Below, one piece after another: positions 7,660 through 15,929 of a stretch of 64,000 nucleotides of DNA (positions are counted from its first letter, which is position 1; each line of letters begins with the position of its first letter). The stretch is from NCBI RefSeq assembly GCF_900110215.1, contig NZ_FOCX01000017.1:1-64000 (forward strand), in the 5' to 3' direction. The translations under genes and the position numbers were made by a program. A model generated the notes under the pieces. It saw only the letters and a list, made by a program, of their open reading frames with translations. It ran no database searches and was not told where the DNA came from. Origin of the DNA: Halorientalis persicus. Lineage in GTDB: Archaea > Halobacteriota > Halobacteria > Halobacteriales > Haloarculaceae.

Positions 7660-8802
7660 TCACAGGAGTCCCCTGGCGGTGAGCCAGTAGGACTCGTTGT
7701 AGCCGAGTTTCGCCCAGTGGACGGGTTTGGACGGTTCGCGCACCGTGGGCGTGGACCCGTACTCGAACTCGACGAAGGTCGCCTCGTCCATCCCGCTCTC
7801 GATGAAACAGACGGTCTTGCCGTCGTAGGTCGCGGTCGGGGTCTGACCGCGCGTTCGGCTGGCGATCCGGTCGGCGACCGCGCCGGCCTCGTAGTGAGCG
7901 ACGCTTCCGGCCTTGCTCGTCGGTACGTCCGCGAGGTCGCCCAGCACGTACACGTCCTCGGCGTGGTCGGATTCGAGCGTGTGTTTGTCCACGTCGGCCC
8001 AGCCGTCGTCCCCGAGGCCGGCCTCGGTCACGAGGTCGCTCCCCTTGTGGGGCGGAATCCCCACCAGCAGGTCGTAGTCGAGTTCCTTGCCCTCCATCGA
8101 GTGGAGGACGCCGTCCTCGGGGTCGACCTCGTCGGCGTTGAAGAACGTCTCGACGTTGATGTCCCGCTCTTCGAAGGCCTCGCTGGCCCAGTCGGCGACG
8201 TTCTGGATCGCGTGGGCCCGCTGGATCGGGTAGGTGTAGGTGATCTCCACGTCCTCGCGCAGGCCGCGCTCGCGGAACCAGGCGTCTGCCATCATGACGA
8301 ACTCGACGGGAGCCGCCGGACACATATGGGGCGTGCCGATCACCGAGAGGACCAGATGGCCCTCCGTGAACTCGGCCATCTCGTCGCGGAGCGCGTCCGC
8401 GCCGTCGGGCCCGTAGAAGTGATGGCCGCCTTCGGCGAGACCCGGCAGTTCCTCGGGGACGAGCTGTGCGCCCAGCGCCAGCGCCAGCTGGTCGTAGGCC
8501 ATCGACCCGCCGTCCCGGAGCGACAGGCGCTTGCCGTCGGTGTCGATCCCCGTGACGCGGTCGATCTCGATGTCGACCGCGCGGTCGACGAGATCCGAGA
8601 GGGGGCGTTTCGCGTCCTCGACCGTCTTCTTCCCGAATGGGACGTAGAGGAACGTGGGCTTGTACACGTGGTCTGGGTCGTCGGAGACGAGCGTGACCCG
8701 GGCGTCACCGCGCTCGATCTCCGGGCCGAGTTTCTCGGCTAACCGGTTTGCGAGCACGGTGCCGCCCGTGCCGCCGCCGACGACGACGATGTGTTCTGTC
8801 AT
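7660..8802 (-). CDS. SQR-like FAD-dependent oxidoreductase
   Basis: 380 residues of the sulfide:quinone oxidoreductase superfamily. N-terminal FAD motif VVVGGGTGGTVLAN; redox cysteine candidates Cys161 (THMCPAAP context) and Cys332 (KTVCFIESG); C-terminal FAD motif VYVLGDLAD. The C-terminal hydrophobic-aromatic stretch (HWAKLGYNESYWLTARGLL) could insert into the membrane. It probably oxidises sulfide or a persulfide and passes electrons to menaquinone at the inner face of the membrane. Encoded between TusA and DUF1641, which suggests the sulfane sulfur product is handed to TusA/DsrE carriers. Confidence 0.85.
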   Translation of the reverse strand: MTEHIVVVGGGTGGTVLANRLAEKLGPEIERGDARVTLVSDDPDHVYKPTFLYVPFGKKTVEDAKRPLSDLVDRAVDIEIDRVTGIDTDGKRLSLRDGGSMAYDQLALALGAQLVPEELPGLAEGGHHFYGPDGADALRDEMAEFTEGHLVLSVIGTPHMCPAAPVEFVMMADAWFRERGLREDVEITYTYPIQRAHAIQNVADWASEAFEERDINVETFFNADEVDPEDGVLHSMEGKELDYDLLVGIPPHKGSDLVTEAGLGDDGWADVDKHTLESDHAEDVYVLGDLADVPTSKAGSVAHYEAGAVADRIASRTRGQTPTATYDGKTVCFIESGMDEATFVEFEYGSTPTVREPSKPVHWAKLGYNESYWLTARGLL

Positions 8803-8821
8803 GATTTGGTGTGTGGACCGC

Positions 8822-9064
8822 TCAGTTGGTCTCGACGTACATGCTCCAGTAGTCGTCGTGGTCGACGACCTCGAGCAGGTCGTGGCCGGCCTCGTCCAGC
8901 CACTCCGGCACGTCGCTTTTCGATCCGTCGTCCGAGGTCTGTAGTTCGATGACTGTGCCCGGGTCGGACTCCTTGACCTTGCCGATGAGGTCCATCAGCG
9001 GACCGGGGCAGGTTGCACCGCGGGAGTCGACCGTCACGTCGGGTTCGTGTTCTGTTTCGCTCAT
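8822..9064 (-). CDS. tusA: TusA-family sulfur carrier
   Basis: 80 residues with the signature RGATCPGPLMDLI; Cys19 of the CPxP motif carries the persulfide. Usual TusA length. It lies directly upstream of the SQR-like gene in the same direction, so it could accept sulfane sulfur from it or from DsrE. Confidence 0.9.
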   Translation of the reverse strand: MSETEHEPDVTVDSRGATCPGPLMDLIGKVKESDPGTVIELQTSDDGSKSDVPEWLDEAGHDLLEVVDHDDYWSMYVETN

Positions 9065-9103
9065 TGTTGTGTTTGTGTTGTGGTGTATTCGAAGGGCCGA
9101 TGC

Positions 9104-9502
9104 TCAGACGAAGACGACCTGTTTGTCCTGGGCTCGGTTCAGGAAGCCCGAGACGCCCAGCGACTCGTCGAATACGTCGACGTAGTCGTCCAGATCCTGG
9201 CCCATCAGATCCATCGCCATCTCGCAGGCGTACAGGTTCAGCGGGCCGATCTCTTTGGCCTGTGCGAACTGTTCGGTGAACAGCGGAACGTCCATGTCCT
9301 CGGCCTCCAGCATCCGTTCGCCGACGGGTCCGACCTCGAAATCGCCGGATTCGACCGTCTCTTTCTCGAAGGGGAGGAGCCCCTCCATCGTGGCGAACAC
9401 CTCGACGGGCACGTCGGACGCCGCGGCGACGGACGCGATGGTGCTGACCGCCTGGACGCGGGACAACTCCCTGGACGCGAGGACGATTGCGTAGCCTGTC
9501 AT
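9104..9502 (-). CDS. DsrE-family sulfurtransferase
   Basis: 132 residues from ATG at 9502. DsrE/F fold with GYAIVLASRELS at the start and the conserved cysteine in LYACEMAMDLMG (Cys93), the position that carries a persulfide in DsrE-like proteins. A longer TTG start at 9556 is unlikely. First gene of a run DsrE-TusA-SQR-DUF1641 on the minus strand. A weak version of the shared box (CCAATACC) lies about 50 nt upstream. Confidence 0.88.
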   Translation of the reverse strand: MTGYAIVLASRELSRVQAVSTIASVAAASDVPVEVFATMEGLLPFEKETVESGDFEVGPVGERMLEAEDMDVPLFTEQFAQAKEIGPLNLYACEMAMDLMGQDLDDYVDVFDESLGVSGFLNRAQDKQVVFV

Positions 9503-9639
9503 TGGTACAGGTATAGCTACGAGGTCCAGGTAGATAATAATGTGCTCAATTCCCAATACCCGATAATACCAGATACGAGAGAGAGGGGGAGACGGAGGCT
9601 CGGTGCGGGTGGGTCAGAAAGCTGGTGCGCCGTGGTCGG

Positions 9640-10044
9640 TCACATCTCCGAGGGGGCCTGGGGAGCCACCTCGTCGCCGTACTTCGTGCGGAACTCCTGG
9701 ATGAGGGTTCCGATCTGTGCGTACCAGTCGTTGAGCAGTCGCTGCATATCGTCGGCGACTTCTTCGGGGTCCGCCGGGTAGTAGACGTGGTAGTAGCCGC
9801 CCTGTTCGTAGTTGACCTGTTCCTTCTGGACGAGGCCGGTCTGGAGAAGGCGCTGGATCGACCGATAGGCTGTCGACCGCTCGCGCTCGACCCGCTCGGC
9901 GATCTCGTCGACCGTCAGCCGTTCGTCGCTCTCCGCGAGCGTCTCGAAACACTCCCTGTCCAGGTCCTTGAGGCCGTGGAGACACTCCAGAAGTCCCTCA
10001 CACTTCATATCCTGGCGCAACATCTCCGCCATCGAGTCTGGCAT
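9640..10044 (-). CDS. TrmB/MarR-like HTH regulator, likely thiol-sensing
   Basis: 134 residues. Winged helix-turn-helix at about 35-100 (LTVDEIAERVERERSTAYRS ... GLVQKEQ..YEQGGYYHVY), then a C-terminal helix for dimerisation. The N-terminal part has three cysteines (15, 21, 32) in a CEGLLEC context, unusual in this otherwise Cys-poor proteome. From memory, it resembles thiol-responsive haloarchaeal regulators such as Haloferax OxsR. Its place inside the DsrE/TusA gene run makes it the leading candidate to control the island. A 13-nt palindrome lies 37 nt upstream of its start. Confidence 0.8.
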   Translation of the reverse strand: MPDSMAEMLRQDMKCEGLLECLHGLKDLDRECFETLAESDERLTVDEIAERVERERSTAYRSIQRLLQTGLVQKEQVNYEQGGYYHVYYPADPEEVADDMQRLLNDWYAQIGTLIQEFRTKYGDEVAPQAPSEM

Positions 10045-10080
10045 ATGTGTAATTAGCTGCCGTGGCGCTAAAAGAGTTAT

Positions 10081-10093
10081 GTATGGACCATAC
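10081..10093. promoter_or_regulatory. Perfect 13-nt palindrome upstream of the regulator
   Basis: GTATGGACCATAC is an inverted repeat around a central A, 37 nt upstream of the HTH regulator start. It is probably the regulator's own operator. Its half site (GTAT) resembles the start of the AGTATTGT boxes. Confidence 0.45.
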
Positions 10094-10155
10094 AACACTC
10101 CGCGGCGGGGCAGACGGGCGCGTGTGGTGGTGTCGGAGCCCAAAATTCGGGCCGG

Positions 10156-10755
10156 TCAGACCAGCAGTTGGATGTCGGCGTCGGCCATCTCCTCGAGGGC
10201 CGTCGCGGCACCCACGCCGACGGTCACGTCGTCGTAGAAGTCGTCCTCGTCGTAGTCCATCAGTTCGATGGTCATCTGACAGGCCTGCATCTCGACGCCC
10301 ATGTCGAAACAGGTGTCCAGCAACTCGTCGATGCTGGCGGTGTCGTTGTCGTCGATCCGCTTTCGCATCATCTTCGTCGTCACGCGGTCCATCCCCGGGA
10401 GCGACGCGATGGCGTTCGGGACGGGCATATTCGGGTTCCCGACCGAACTCATCTGGAGGTCCTGGGAGTGTTCCTCGTGAAGGATGTCAAGTCCCCAGAA
10501 CGTGTGGAACACGGTCACGTCCCACCCGAAGGCGGCGGCCGTCGACGCGAGGATCAACGGGGGATAGGCCATGTCCAGCGTTCCCTTGGTCGCGATGATG
10601 ACCATCGACTTCTGGCCGTCGTCGACCTCGGTCTCGACGGCAGCCAGCTCGTCTTCGAGTTCGTCCACGCGTGCGCGCAACTCCTCGAGCTCGGCCGCAT
10701 CGATGTCCAGTTCCGGACCGTCGGCCTCGGCGGTTTCGTCTGTCTCCGTACTCAT
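10156..10755 (-). CDS. DsrE2-like sulfur carrier with coiled-coil N-terminus
   Basis: 199 residues. Residues 15-46 form an acidic coiled coil (ELEELRARVDELEDELAAVE); residues 49-199 are a DsrE/DsrF/DrsH-like domain with conserved cysteines Cys149 and Cys159 (DTCFDMGVEMQACQM). The hydrophobic PPLILASTAAAFG segment is typical of the DsrE2 group. Predicted sulfane sulfur carrier working with TusA, whose gene overlaps by 4 nt directly upstream. Confidence 0.85.
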   Translation of the reverse strand: MSTETDETAEADGPELDIDAAELEELRARVDELEDELAAVETEVDDGQKSMVIIATKGTLDMAYPPLILASTAAAFGWDVTVFHTFWGLDILHEEHSQDLQMSSVGNPNMPVPNAIASLPGMDRVTTKMMRKRIDDNDTASIDELLDTCFDMGVEMQACQMTIELMDYDEDDFYDDVTVGVGAATALEEMADADIQLLV

Positions 10756-11009
10756 TCCTCCACCTGCACGTAGTGGACGAAGACGTTCTCACCGCCCTCC
10801 TCACGTTCCTCCTGATCGAGCAGGGTCACACCGCTGGTGCCGTCGGCCCAGCCGTCGAGGTCGCTCATACTGCCCGAGTCCGTCGCGACGACCTCCAGCA
10901 CGTCGCCGTCGCCGAGGTCGTCGACCGCCTGCTTGGTCTTCACGACCGGCATCGGGCAAGAGAGTCCTTTCACGTCCAGCGTGTCGGTTACGTCTGCTTC
11001 GTAGCTCAT
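10752..11009 (-). CDS. tusA: TusA-family sulfur carrier
   Basis: 85 residues with DVKGLSCPMPVVKTKQA; Cys18 of the CPxP motif is the sulfur-carrying residue. It is first in the minus-strand run that continues with DsrE2 (ATGA overlap) and the HTH regulator. It differs clearly from the second TusA at 8822, so the two probably serve different partners. Confidence 0.9.
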   Translation of the reverse strand: MSYEADVTDTLDVKGLSCPMPVVKTKQAVDDLGDGDVLEVVATDSGSMSDLDGWADGTSGVTLLDQEEREEGGENVFVHYVQVEE

Positions 11010-11025
11010 GTTGTGTCCTCGGCGT

Positions 11026-11033
11026 ACAATACT
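11026..11033 (-). promoter_or_regulatory. AGTATTGT box, TusA-DsrE2 promoter
   Basis: Exact AGTATTGT on the minus strand, 17 nt before the TusA start, overlapping the expected core promoter. Confidence 0.55.
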
Positions 11034-11134
11034 ATGCCCGGCCTTGATAATTGTGTCGGTTACAGTCACTACTACACTGCCGACCGACACGCGAACCCCC
11101 ATCTGAAGTCCTATTGGGGCTCTCTCGCCCAAAC

Positions 11135-11142
11135 AGTATTGT
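11135..11142 (+). promoter_or_regulatory. AGTATTGT box, YeeE/YedE promoter
   Basis: Exact AGTATTGT followed by ACAAAT, 114 nt before the YeeE/YedE start. Together with the box at 11026 it makes the 11010-11256 gap a divergent promoter with one site per direction. Confidence 0.55.
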
Positions 11143-11256
11143 ACAAATGGTGGATTGCTATGCAAATCCTTTTGGCCGAGCAGACGGTACGGACGGGTGA
11201 GACATGACCGACAAGAGATCCGATAGGCCAGTCCGCACGGGCGGGGTGACCCGTCC

Positions 11257-11730
11257 ATGATCGGTGCGGAGCTGTTTCCCAACGGCATCGCGCGGTACCT
11301 GATCGGTGGGTTGTTCATCGGCGGCGGCGCGTCGCTGATCTACCTCTCGACCGGCATCATCGCGGGTGCGAGTACGTTCCTCGAGTCGACGCTCTCGTAC
11401 GTCTCGAGCGTCCCGCGGTTCAATCGACTCCCCTACGTGACCTCGCGGGACTGGCGCGTCGTGTTCACGCTCGGGATCGTCCTCGGTGCCGGCGTCTACG
11501 CCGTCGTCTGGCAGGGCGGCGCCTGGACGACCGACGTACAGTGGTGGCGGCTGCTCGGCGGCGGCATCCTCGTCGGCGTCGGTACCCGCCTCGGGAAGGG
11601 TTGTACGTCCGGCCACGGGGTCTGTGGTGTCGGCTCGCTCTCGTCGACCTCGATCGTGAACGTCGCGACGTTCATGGCCGTCGCCATCGGGACCGCCCAG
11701 CTGGTGCAGGCCCTGGGGGTGTCGCCATGA
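11257..11730 (+). CDS. YeeE/YedE-family transporter, first half
   Basis: 157 residues with four or five hydrophobic helices and the diagnostic loop GKGCTSGHGVCGVG (Cys116, Cys123). In bacterial YeeE (TsuA) equivalent cysteines guide thiosulfate through the membrane. The protein is half of the bacterial length; the other half is the next gene, which overlaps by ATGA. Probably imports thiosulfate or another sulfane sulfur species to the TusA proteins encoded divergently. Confidence 0.88.
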   Translation: MIGAELFPNGIARYLIGGLFIGGGASLIYLSTGIIAGASTFLESTLSYVSSVPRFNRLPYVTSRDWRVVFTLGIVLGAGVYAVVWQGGAWTTDVQWWRLLGGGILVGVGTRLGKGCTSGHGVCGVGSLSSTSIVNVATFMAVAIGTAQLVQALGVSP

Positions 11731-12185
11731 GCGACCGCGGCCCCGCGTTCTACCTGTCCATCCTCGTCGGCGGCCTGATCTTCGGGTTCGGGCTCGCCTA
11801 CAGCCACATGGCCCGCCCGGAGATCGTCTTGGATTTCCTCCAGTTCGAGGACCTCGGCCTGCTGTTCGTGATGGGCGGGGCGGCCGTGGTGACCGCGATC
11901 GTCTTCACCGTCGCGACGAACTTCCTCGACGACGCCCCGCTCACCGGTGAGGAGTACGTTCGCCGAGTGAAGTCCTTCGACCGCAACGTCGTCGTCGGCG
12001 GTGTCGTCTTCGGCGCTGGCTGGGGGCTCTCCGGGATCTGTCCCGGCGCTGCCTACGCGAGCGTCGGAATCGGCAACTGGCCCATCCTCTGGGCCGTGGC
12101 CGGAATGTTCCTCGGCGCGTACGCGCAAGGCCGCCTCCGCTCGCGGCTGACCGACTCGAACGCCGGTCCCGCCACCGCCGACTGA
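11727..12185 (+). CDS. YeeE/YedE-family transporter, second half (DUF6691-like)
   Basis: 152 residues, four helices, with the matching loop GLSGICPGAAYASVG (Cys105). Start ATG at 11727 overlaps the upstream stop. The two halves together resemble one fused bacterial YeeE/YedE and should form a heterodimeric channel. Confidence 0.88.
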   Translation: MSDRGPAFYLSILVGGLIFGFGLAYSHMARPEIVLDFLQFEDLGLLFVMGGAAVVTAIVFTVATNFLDDAPLTGEEYVRRVKSFDRNVVVGGVVFGAGWGLSGICPGAAYASVGIGNWPILWAVAGMFLGAYAQGRLRSRLTDSNAGPATAD

Positions 12186-12326
12186 GCTCCGTTTCTTCGA
12201 CTCCGTCACCGCGCGCGACACCACCGTCCGCGCGATCGATCCACACTGATCCCATAACGACGGCTCGATCACCCGCCGGTAGTTACTCGTAACTTATCCA
12301 TCGGTATCGGTCGGTTATGGCGATAT

Positions 12327-12334
12327 AGTATTGT
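12327..12334 (+). promoter_or_regulatory. AGTATTGT box, TauE/SafE operon
   Basis: Exact AGTATTGT inside TAGTATTGTGCACTA, itself partly palindromic, 97 nt upstream of the first gene of the exporter pair. The 245-nt gap 12186-12430 holds no gene. Confidence 0.55.
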
Positions 12335-12430
12335 GCACTAGACCCAAAACCGTTATTTACCCGCTCCGACTACGAACGTCTGTGCAGAATTTCAACGTCG
12401 ATGCAAGACTAACGGCACAGGTGAGTTCCG

Positions 12431-12643
12431 ATGTTCGGAATTGAGACCCTCAGCGGGAACGCGCAGGCAGCGGTCCTCGTCGGCATCGTCCTGCTCGAGG
12501 CGCTGGTGCTGTACGTCGGGTACGGCGGCCTGGAGACGTGGCTGGGCCCACGGTTCAGGCGCGTCCTCGAAGGGCGGTGTGCGGTACTGGACGCGTTGTT
12601 CATGCGCTGTCAGGCCACGGAGAACGGAGGTGTCGATAGATGA
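12431..12643 (+). CDS. Small single-helix membrane protein (DUF7512-like)
   Basis: 70 residues: a membrane helix at about 12-32 (AAVLVGIVLLEALVLYVGYG) and a basic cytoplasmic tail with Cys51 and Cys60. It overlaps the TauE/SafE gene by ATGA and should be translated with it, so it is probably a small subunit of that exporter. From memory, short proteins of this kind accompany TauE in many haloarchaea. Confidence 0.7.
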   Translation: MFGIETLSGNAQAAVLVGIVLLEALVLYVGYGGLETWLGPRFRRVLEGRCAVLDALFMRCQATENGGVDR

Positions 12644-13683
12644 TGGAACTGTTCGGTGTCAGCGCCACGCTGCTGGCGACGTTCACAGGGTTCGGCCTGC
12701 TGATCGGGATCCTGTTCGGATTCTTCGGGATGGGTGGGTCGTTCCTGGTGACGCCGGCGTTGCTGGTGATGGGTTACGAGCCCAACGTCGCGGTCGGGTC
12801 CGGGCTGGCGTTCGTGTTCGGGACCTCGGTGATCGCGACGCTGAAACACCGGGATCTGGGCCAGGTCGACTACAAGCTCGGCGTGCTGATGATCGCCGGG
12901 ACCACCGCGGGCATCGAGGTCGGCAAGCTCGGGCTGGAGTACCTCCAGCACATCGGGCTGGCCGGCTCGGTCGTCAGCGTCGCCTACGTCCTGTTGCTCG
13001 GTGGCATCGGGGCGTTCGTGACGCGTGAAGCGTTGAAAGGCGGCGACGACGACGGCGGGCTGGAACACGACGTCGACGAGGACGCCGACCTCGAGGACGC
13101 CGACATCCCCGACATTGCCCAGAAGATCCAGTCCTACCGGATCCCGCCGATGATGTCCCTGCGGGGCGGGTTCAAAGTCTCGCTGTGGATGATCCTGGCG
13201 GTGGCGTTCGCGACGGGCCTGCTGTCGGGATTCCTGGGCGTCGGTGGCGGGTTCATCCGGATGCCGGCGCTGTTCTACCTGATCGGTGTCCCGGTGCCGG
13301 TGGCGGTCGGGACCGACCTGTTCGAGATCGTCTTCTCGGGCGGGATCGGGTCGTTCCTCTACGCCCAGTCGGGCGCGGTCGATCTGAGCATCGTCGTGCC
13401 GTTGCTGGCCGGGAGCGCGCTCGGCGCGCGCCTCGGCGCGGCCGCGACGAGTCTGGTCGAGGAGGACGACATCAAGGTCTACTTCGGTGTCATGCTGTTG
13501 CTGGGCGCGATCGCCGTGGCCATCCGCGAGGTCGGCAACGCGATCCAGATGCCCGTCCTCGACACCGTCAGCCTCGTGATCATCCTCGGCGCGGCGCTGC
13601 TGGTTAGCGGGGCCGTCTCCTACAGCGCCGTCCGCGAACTCCGCGAGGAGGCCGAGCCTGCCACGAGTCCCGCTGCCGACTGA
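12640..13683 (+). CDS. TauE/SafE-family sulfite/sulfonate exporter
   Basis: 347 residues, longer than the usual ~260 because of an acidic soluble loop in the middle (about 128-170, DDDGGLEHDVDEDADLEDAD). Two homologous halves each carry the family G.GGS/GGGFI motif (FFGMGGSFLVTPALL and FLGVGGGFIRMPALF). Predicted anion exporter for sulfite or an organosulfonate, disposing of the end product of sulfane sulfur oxidation. Confidence 0.9.
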   Translation: MMELFGVSATLLATFTGFGLLIGILFGFFGMGGSFLVTPALLVMGYEPNVAVGSGLAFVFGTSVIATLKHRDLGQVDYKLGVLMIAGTTAGIEVGKLGLEYLQHIGLAGSVVSVAYVLLLGGIGAFVTREALKGGDDDGGLEHDVDEDADLEDADIPDIAQKIQSYRIPPMMSLRGGFKVSLWMILAVAFATGLLSGFLGVGGGFIRMPALFYLIGVPVPVAVGTDLFEIVFSGGIGSFLYAQSGAVDLSIVVPLLAGSALGARLGAAATSLVEEDDIKVYFGVMLLLGAIAVAIREVGNAIQMPVLDTVSLVIILGAALLVSGAVSYSAVRELREEAEPATSPAAD

Positions 13684-13801
13684 ACGCTACTTACCGTCGA
13701 CCGACAGTATTTCTACTTCTTACAATACAGCCTCTCCGTAGCAACAGGTATCGACCCCCGAGAACGTTCAGATCTGTGTGAAACTCCGGTCGAAGGAACA
13801 G

Positions 13802-13817
13802 AGTATTGCACAACATA
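13802..13817 (+). promoter_or_regulatory. AGTATTGC box upstream of the rhodanese/MBL gene
   Basis: AGTATTGCACAACATA, one mismatch from the consensus box, about 45-58 nt before the ATG at 13860 and next to an AT-rich AAGATATAT element. Confidence 0.45.
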
Positions 13818-13859
13818 CGCAAGATATATGGGCATCGCTCTCCAACAGGTGAGTGTAAC

Positions 13860-15053
13860 ATGGACGCCGAAGACTTTCCGACGCCGGACGTTCCGGTCGA
13901 CGAGATCGAACCGAGCGAACTCAAAGAGCAGATCGACGCGGGCGAGTCGGTGACGATCCTCGACGCCCGGATGGAGAGTGACTTCGAGGAGTGGCACGTC
14001 GACGGGGATTCCGTCGAGATCGCCAACGTTCCGTACTTCCACTTCCTCGACGAGGAGGTCGACGAGGATCTGCTCGATCGGGTTCCCGAGGGCGATCCGC
14101 TTGTCGTCCTCTGTGCGAAAGGTGGCGCGAGCGAGTACGTCGCCGGCCGGCTGGCCGAGGCCGGCCGTGACGTGGTCCACCTCGAAGAGGGGATGAACGG
14201 CTGGGCCCGGATCTACGAACGCGAGCCGGTCACCCGTTACGACGGACCCGGCGACCTCTACCAGTACCAGCGCCCCTCCAGTGGCTGTCTGGGCTACCTG
14301 CTCGTCGACGACGGCGAGGCGGCCGTGGTCGACCCGCTCCGGGCGTTCACCGACCGCTACCTCGACGACGCGGCCGACCTCGACGCCGAGTTGACCTACG
14401 CCTTCGATACGCACATCCACGCCGACCACATCAGCGGCGTGCGCGCACTCGACGAACGCGGCGTCACGGGCGTCATCCCCGAGGCGGCCCGCCAGCGCGG
14501 CGTGACCTACATCGACGACCTCGAGAGCGCAGCGGACGGCGACGTCTACGAGGTCGGCGCGGCCACCGTCGAGACGATCCATACGCCCGGCCACACCAGC
14601 GGCATGACGTCCTACCTGCTCGGTGAGAGCCTGCTCGCAACGGGCGATGGCCTGTTCATCGAGAGCGTCGCCCGTCCGGACCTCGAAGAGGGCGACGAGG
14701 GCGCGCCCGACGCCGCGCGCCAGCTCTACGAGACGCTGCAGACGAAGGTCCTGCCGCTGTCCGACGACGTGCTGATCGGCGGCGCACACTTTAGCGACGC
14801 CGCCGAGCCCGCCGACGACGGCACCTACACCGCCCCGATCGGCCAGCTCGAAGACGAGATGGACGCGCTCACGATGGACGAAGACGCGTTCGTCGACCTG
14901 ATCCTCTCGGATATGCCGCCCCGCCCGGCCAACTACGAGGACATCATCGCGACGAACCTCGGCAAGCAGTCGGCCGACGACGAGGAAGCTTTCGAGCTCG
15001 AACTCGGCCCCAACAACTGCGCCGCCAGCCAGGACGCCCTGACCGGCGACTAA
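13860..15053 (+). CDS. Rhodanese / metallo-beta-lactamase fusion (persulfide dioxygenase-like)
   Basis: 397 residues. Residues 10-115 form a rhodanese domain with active-site loop LCAKGGASEYVA (Cys85). Residues about 125-370 form a metallo-beta-lactamase fold with THIHADHISG (His185, His187, Asp189, His190), HTPGHTSG and GGAHF. This is the domain set of persulfide dioxygenase and rhodanese enzymes, here with rhodanese first. Likely converts persulfide sulfur to sulfite, which TauE next door could export. ATG at 13860 fits the rhodanese start; an in-frame ATG lies 18 codons upstream. Confidence 0.88.
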   Translation: MDAEDFPTPDVPVDEIEPSELKEQIDAGESVTILDARMESDFEEWHVDGDSVEIANVPYFHFLDEEVDEDLLDRVPEGDPLVVLCAKGGASEYVAGRLAEAGRDVVHLEEGMNGWARIYEREPVTRYDGPGDLYQYQRPSSGCLGYLLVDDGEAAVVDPLRAFTDRYLDDAADLDAELTYAFDTHIHADHISGVRALDERGVTGVIPEAARQRGVTYIDDLESAADGDVYEVGAATVETIHTPGHTSGMTSYLLGESLLATGDGLFIESVARPDLEEGDEGAPDAARQLYETLQTKVLPLSDDVLIGGAHFSDAAEPADDGTYTAPIGQLEDEMDALTMDEDAFVDLILSDMPPRPANYEDIIATNLGKQSADDEEAFELELGPNNCAASQDALTGD

Positions 15054-15076
15054 CTCGACGCGCGAATCGACACCTG

Positions 15077-15082
15077 TTTTTT
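15077..15082 (+). terminator. Poly-T terminator after the rhodanese/MBL gene
   Basis: Run of six T on the coding strand 24 nt after the stop codon, matching the T-rich signals that end archaeal transcripts. Confidence 0.4.
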
Positions 15083-15152
15083 CACGCGCTGTCGACGGTA
15101 CTGATATCAGTGACCAACAGTCACCGTTTTACGCCGTACCTGGGGGGACAGT

Positions 15153-15929
15153 ATGAGCGACGGTGAGGAACCGTCCGGCGACGACCCGAACGAGACCGAG
15201 GCGAACCGCGATCCCGACCCCGGGCCCGAAACTGATCGCACCACACCGGGCCCTACCGAATCGCTGGACCCCCGTGTCGGCGAGGGGCTGCTGGACCGTG
15301 ACATGGGACCAAGCGGGGCCATGGCACACCTCTACCGTGGTGAGATCCACCGGATGAAACTGTGGCGCGAGCGCCTGGACAAGACCACCAACTGGGCGGT
15401 CCTGCTGATCGCGGCGGTGTTGACGTGGGCGTTCTCCAGCGAGGCCAATCCCCACTACGTCATCCTCGTCGGCCACGCCGCGGTCGTGATGTTCCTGTTC
15501 ATCGAGGCACGGCGCTACCGGGCATACGACGTGTGGCGCTCCCGCGTGCGAAAGCTCCAGGAACACGTCTGGGCCGTCGGTCTCGACCCGAACCAGGACC
15601 TCGATGACGAGGACTGGCGCGAGCGGCTGGCCGAGGACTATCGCACGCCCAGACTGAAGATCTCCACCGAGGAGGCCATCGCCCACCGGCTCCGGCGGGT
15701 CTACTTCCCGCTTTTCACCGTGTTGAACGGGGCGTGGCTGCTCCGGGTGACCGCCTTCGCCGGCACGGACTGGCCCGCGAGCGCGGCGGTCGGGACGATC
15801 TCCGGCACCATCGTCACCGGTGTCGTCGCGGTGCTGTACCTCGGCGCGCTCGTGATCTGCTGTCGGCCACGGACCTGGCATACCCGCGGCGAACTGCTCG
15901 ACGAGGACCTCAGACAGAACGGCGACTGA
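15153..15929 (+). CDS. DUF2270 membrane protein
   Basis: 258 residues: a disordered acidic N-terminus to about 55, then MAHLYRGEIHRMKLWRERLD, two close membrane helices (about 84-115), a soluble middle rich in Arg/Trp, and two more helices near the C-terminus (190-235). This layout and the YRGE....WR.RLD motif are those of DUF2270. Function unknown. Confidence 0.82.
   Translation: MSDGEEPSGDDPNETEANRDPDPGPETDRTTPGPTESLDPRVGEGLLDRDMGPSGAMAHLYRGEIHRMKLWRERLDKTTNWAVLLIAAVLTWAFSSEANPHYVILVGHAAVVMFLFIEARRYRAYDVWRSRVRKLQEHVWAVGLDPNQDLDDEDWRERLAEDYRTPRLKISTEEAIAHRLRRVYFPLFTVLNGAWLLRVTAFAGTDWPASAAVGTISGTIVTGVVAVLYLGALVICCRPRTWHTRGELLDEDLRQNGD

Noticed and set aside
7156-8742. 528-codon plus-strand frame over DUF1641 and the SQR-like gene
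   Set aside because: Shadow frame; both minus-strand genes have recognisable motifs.
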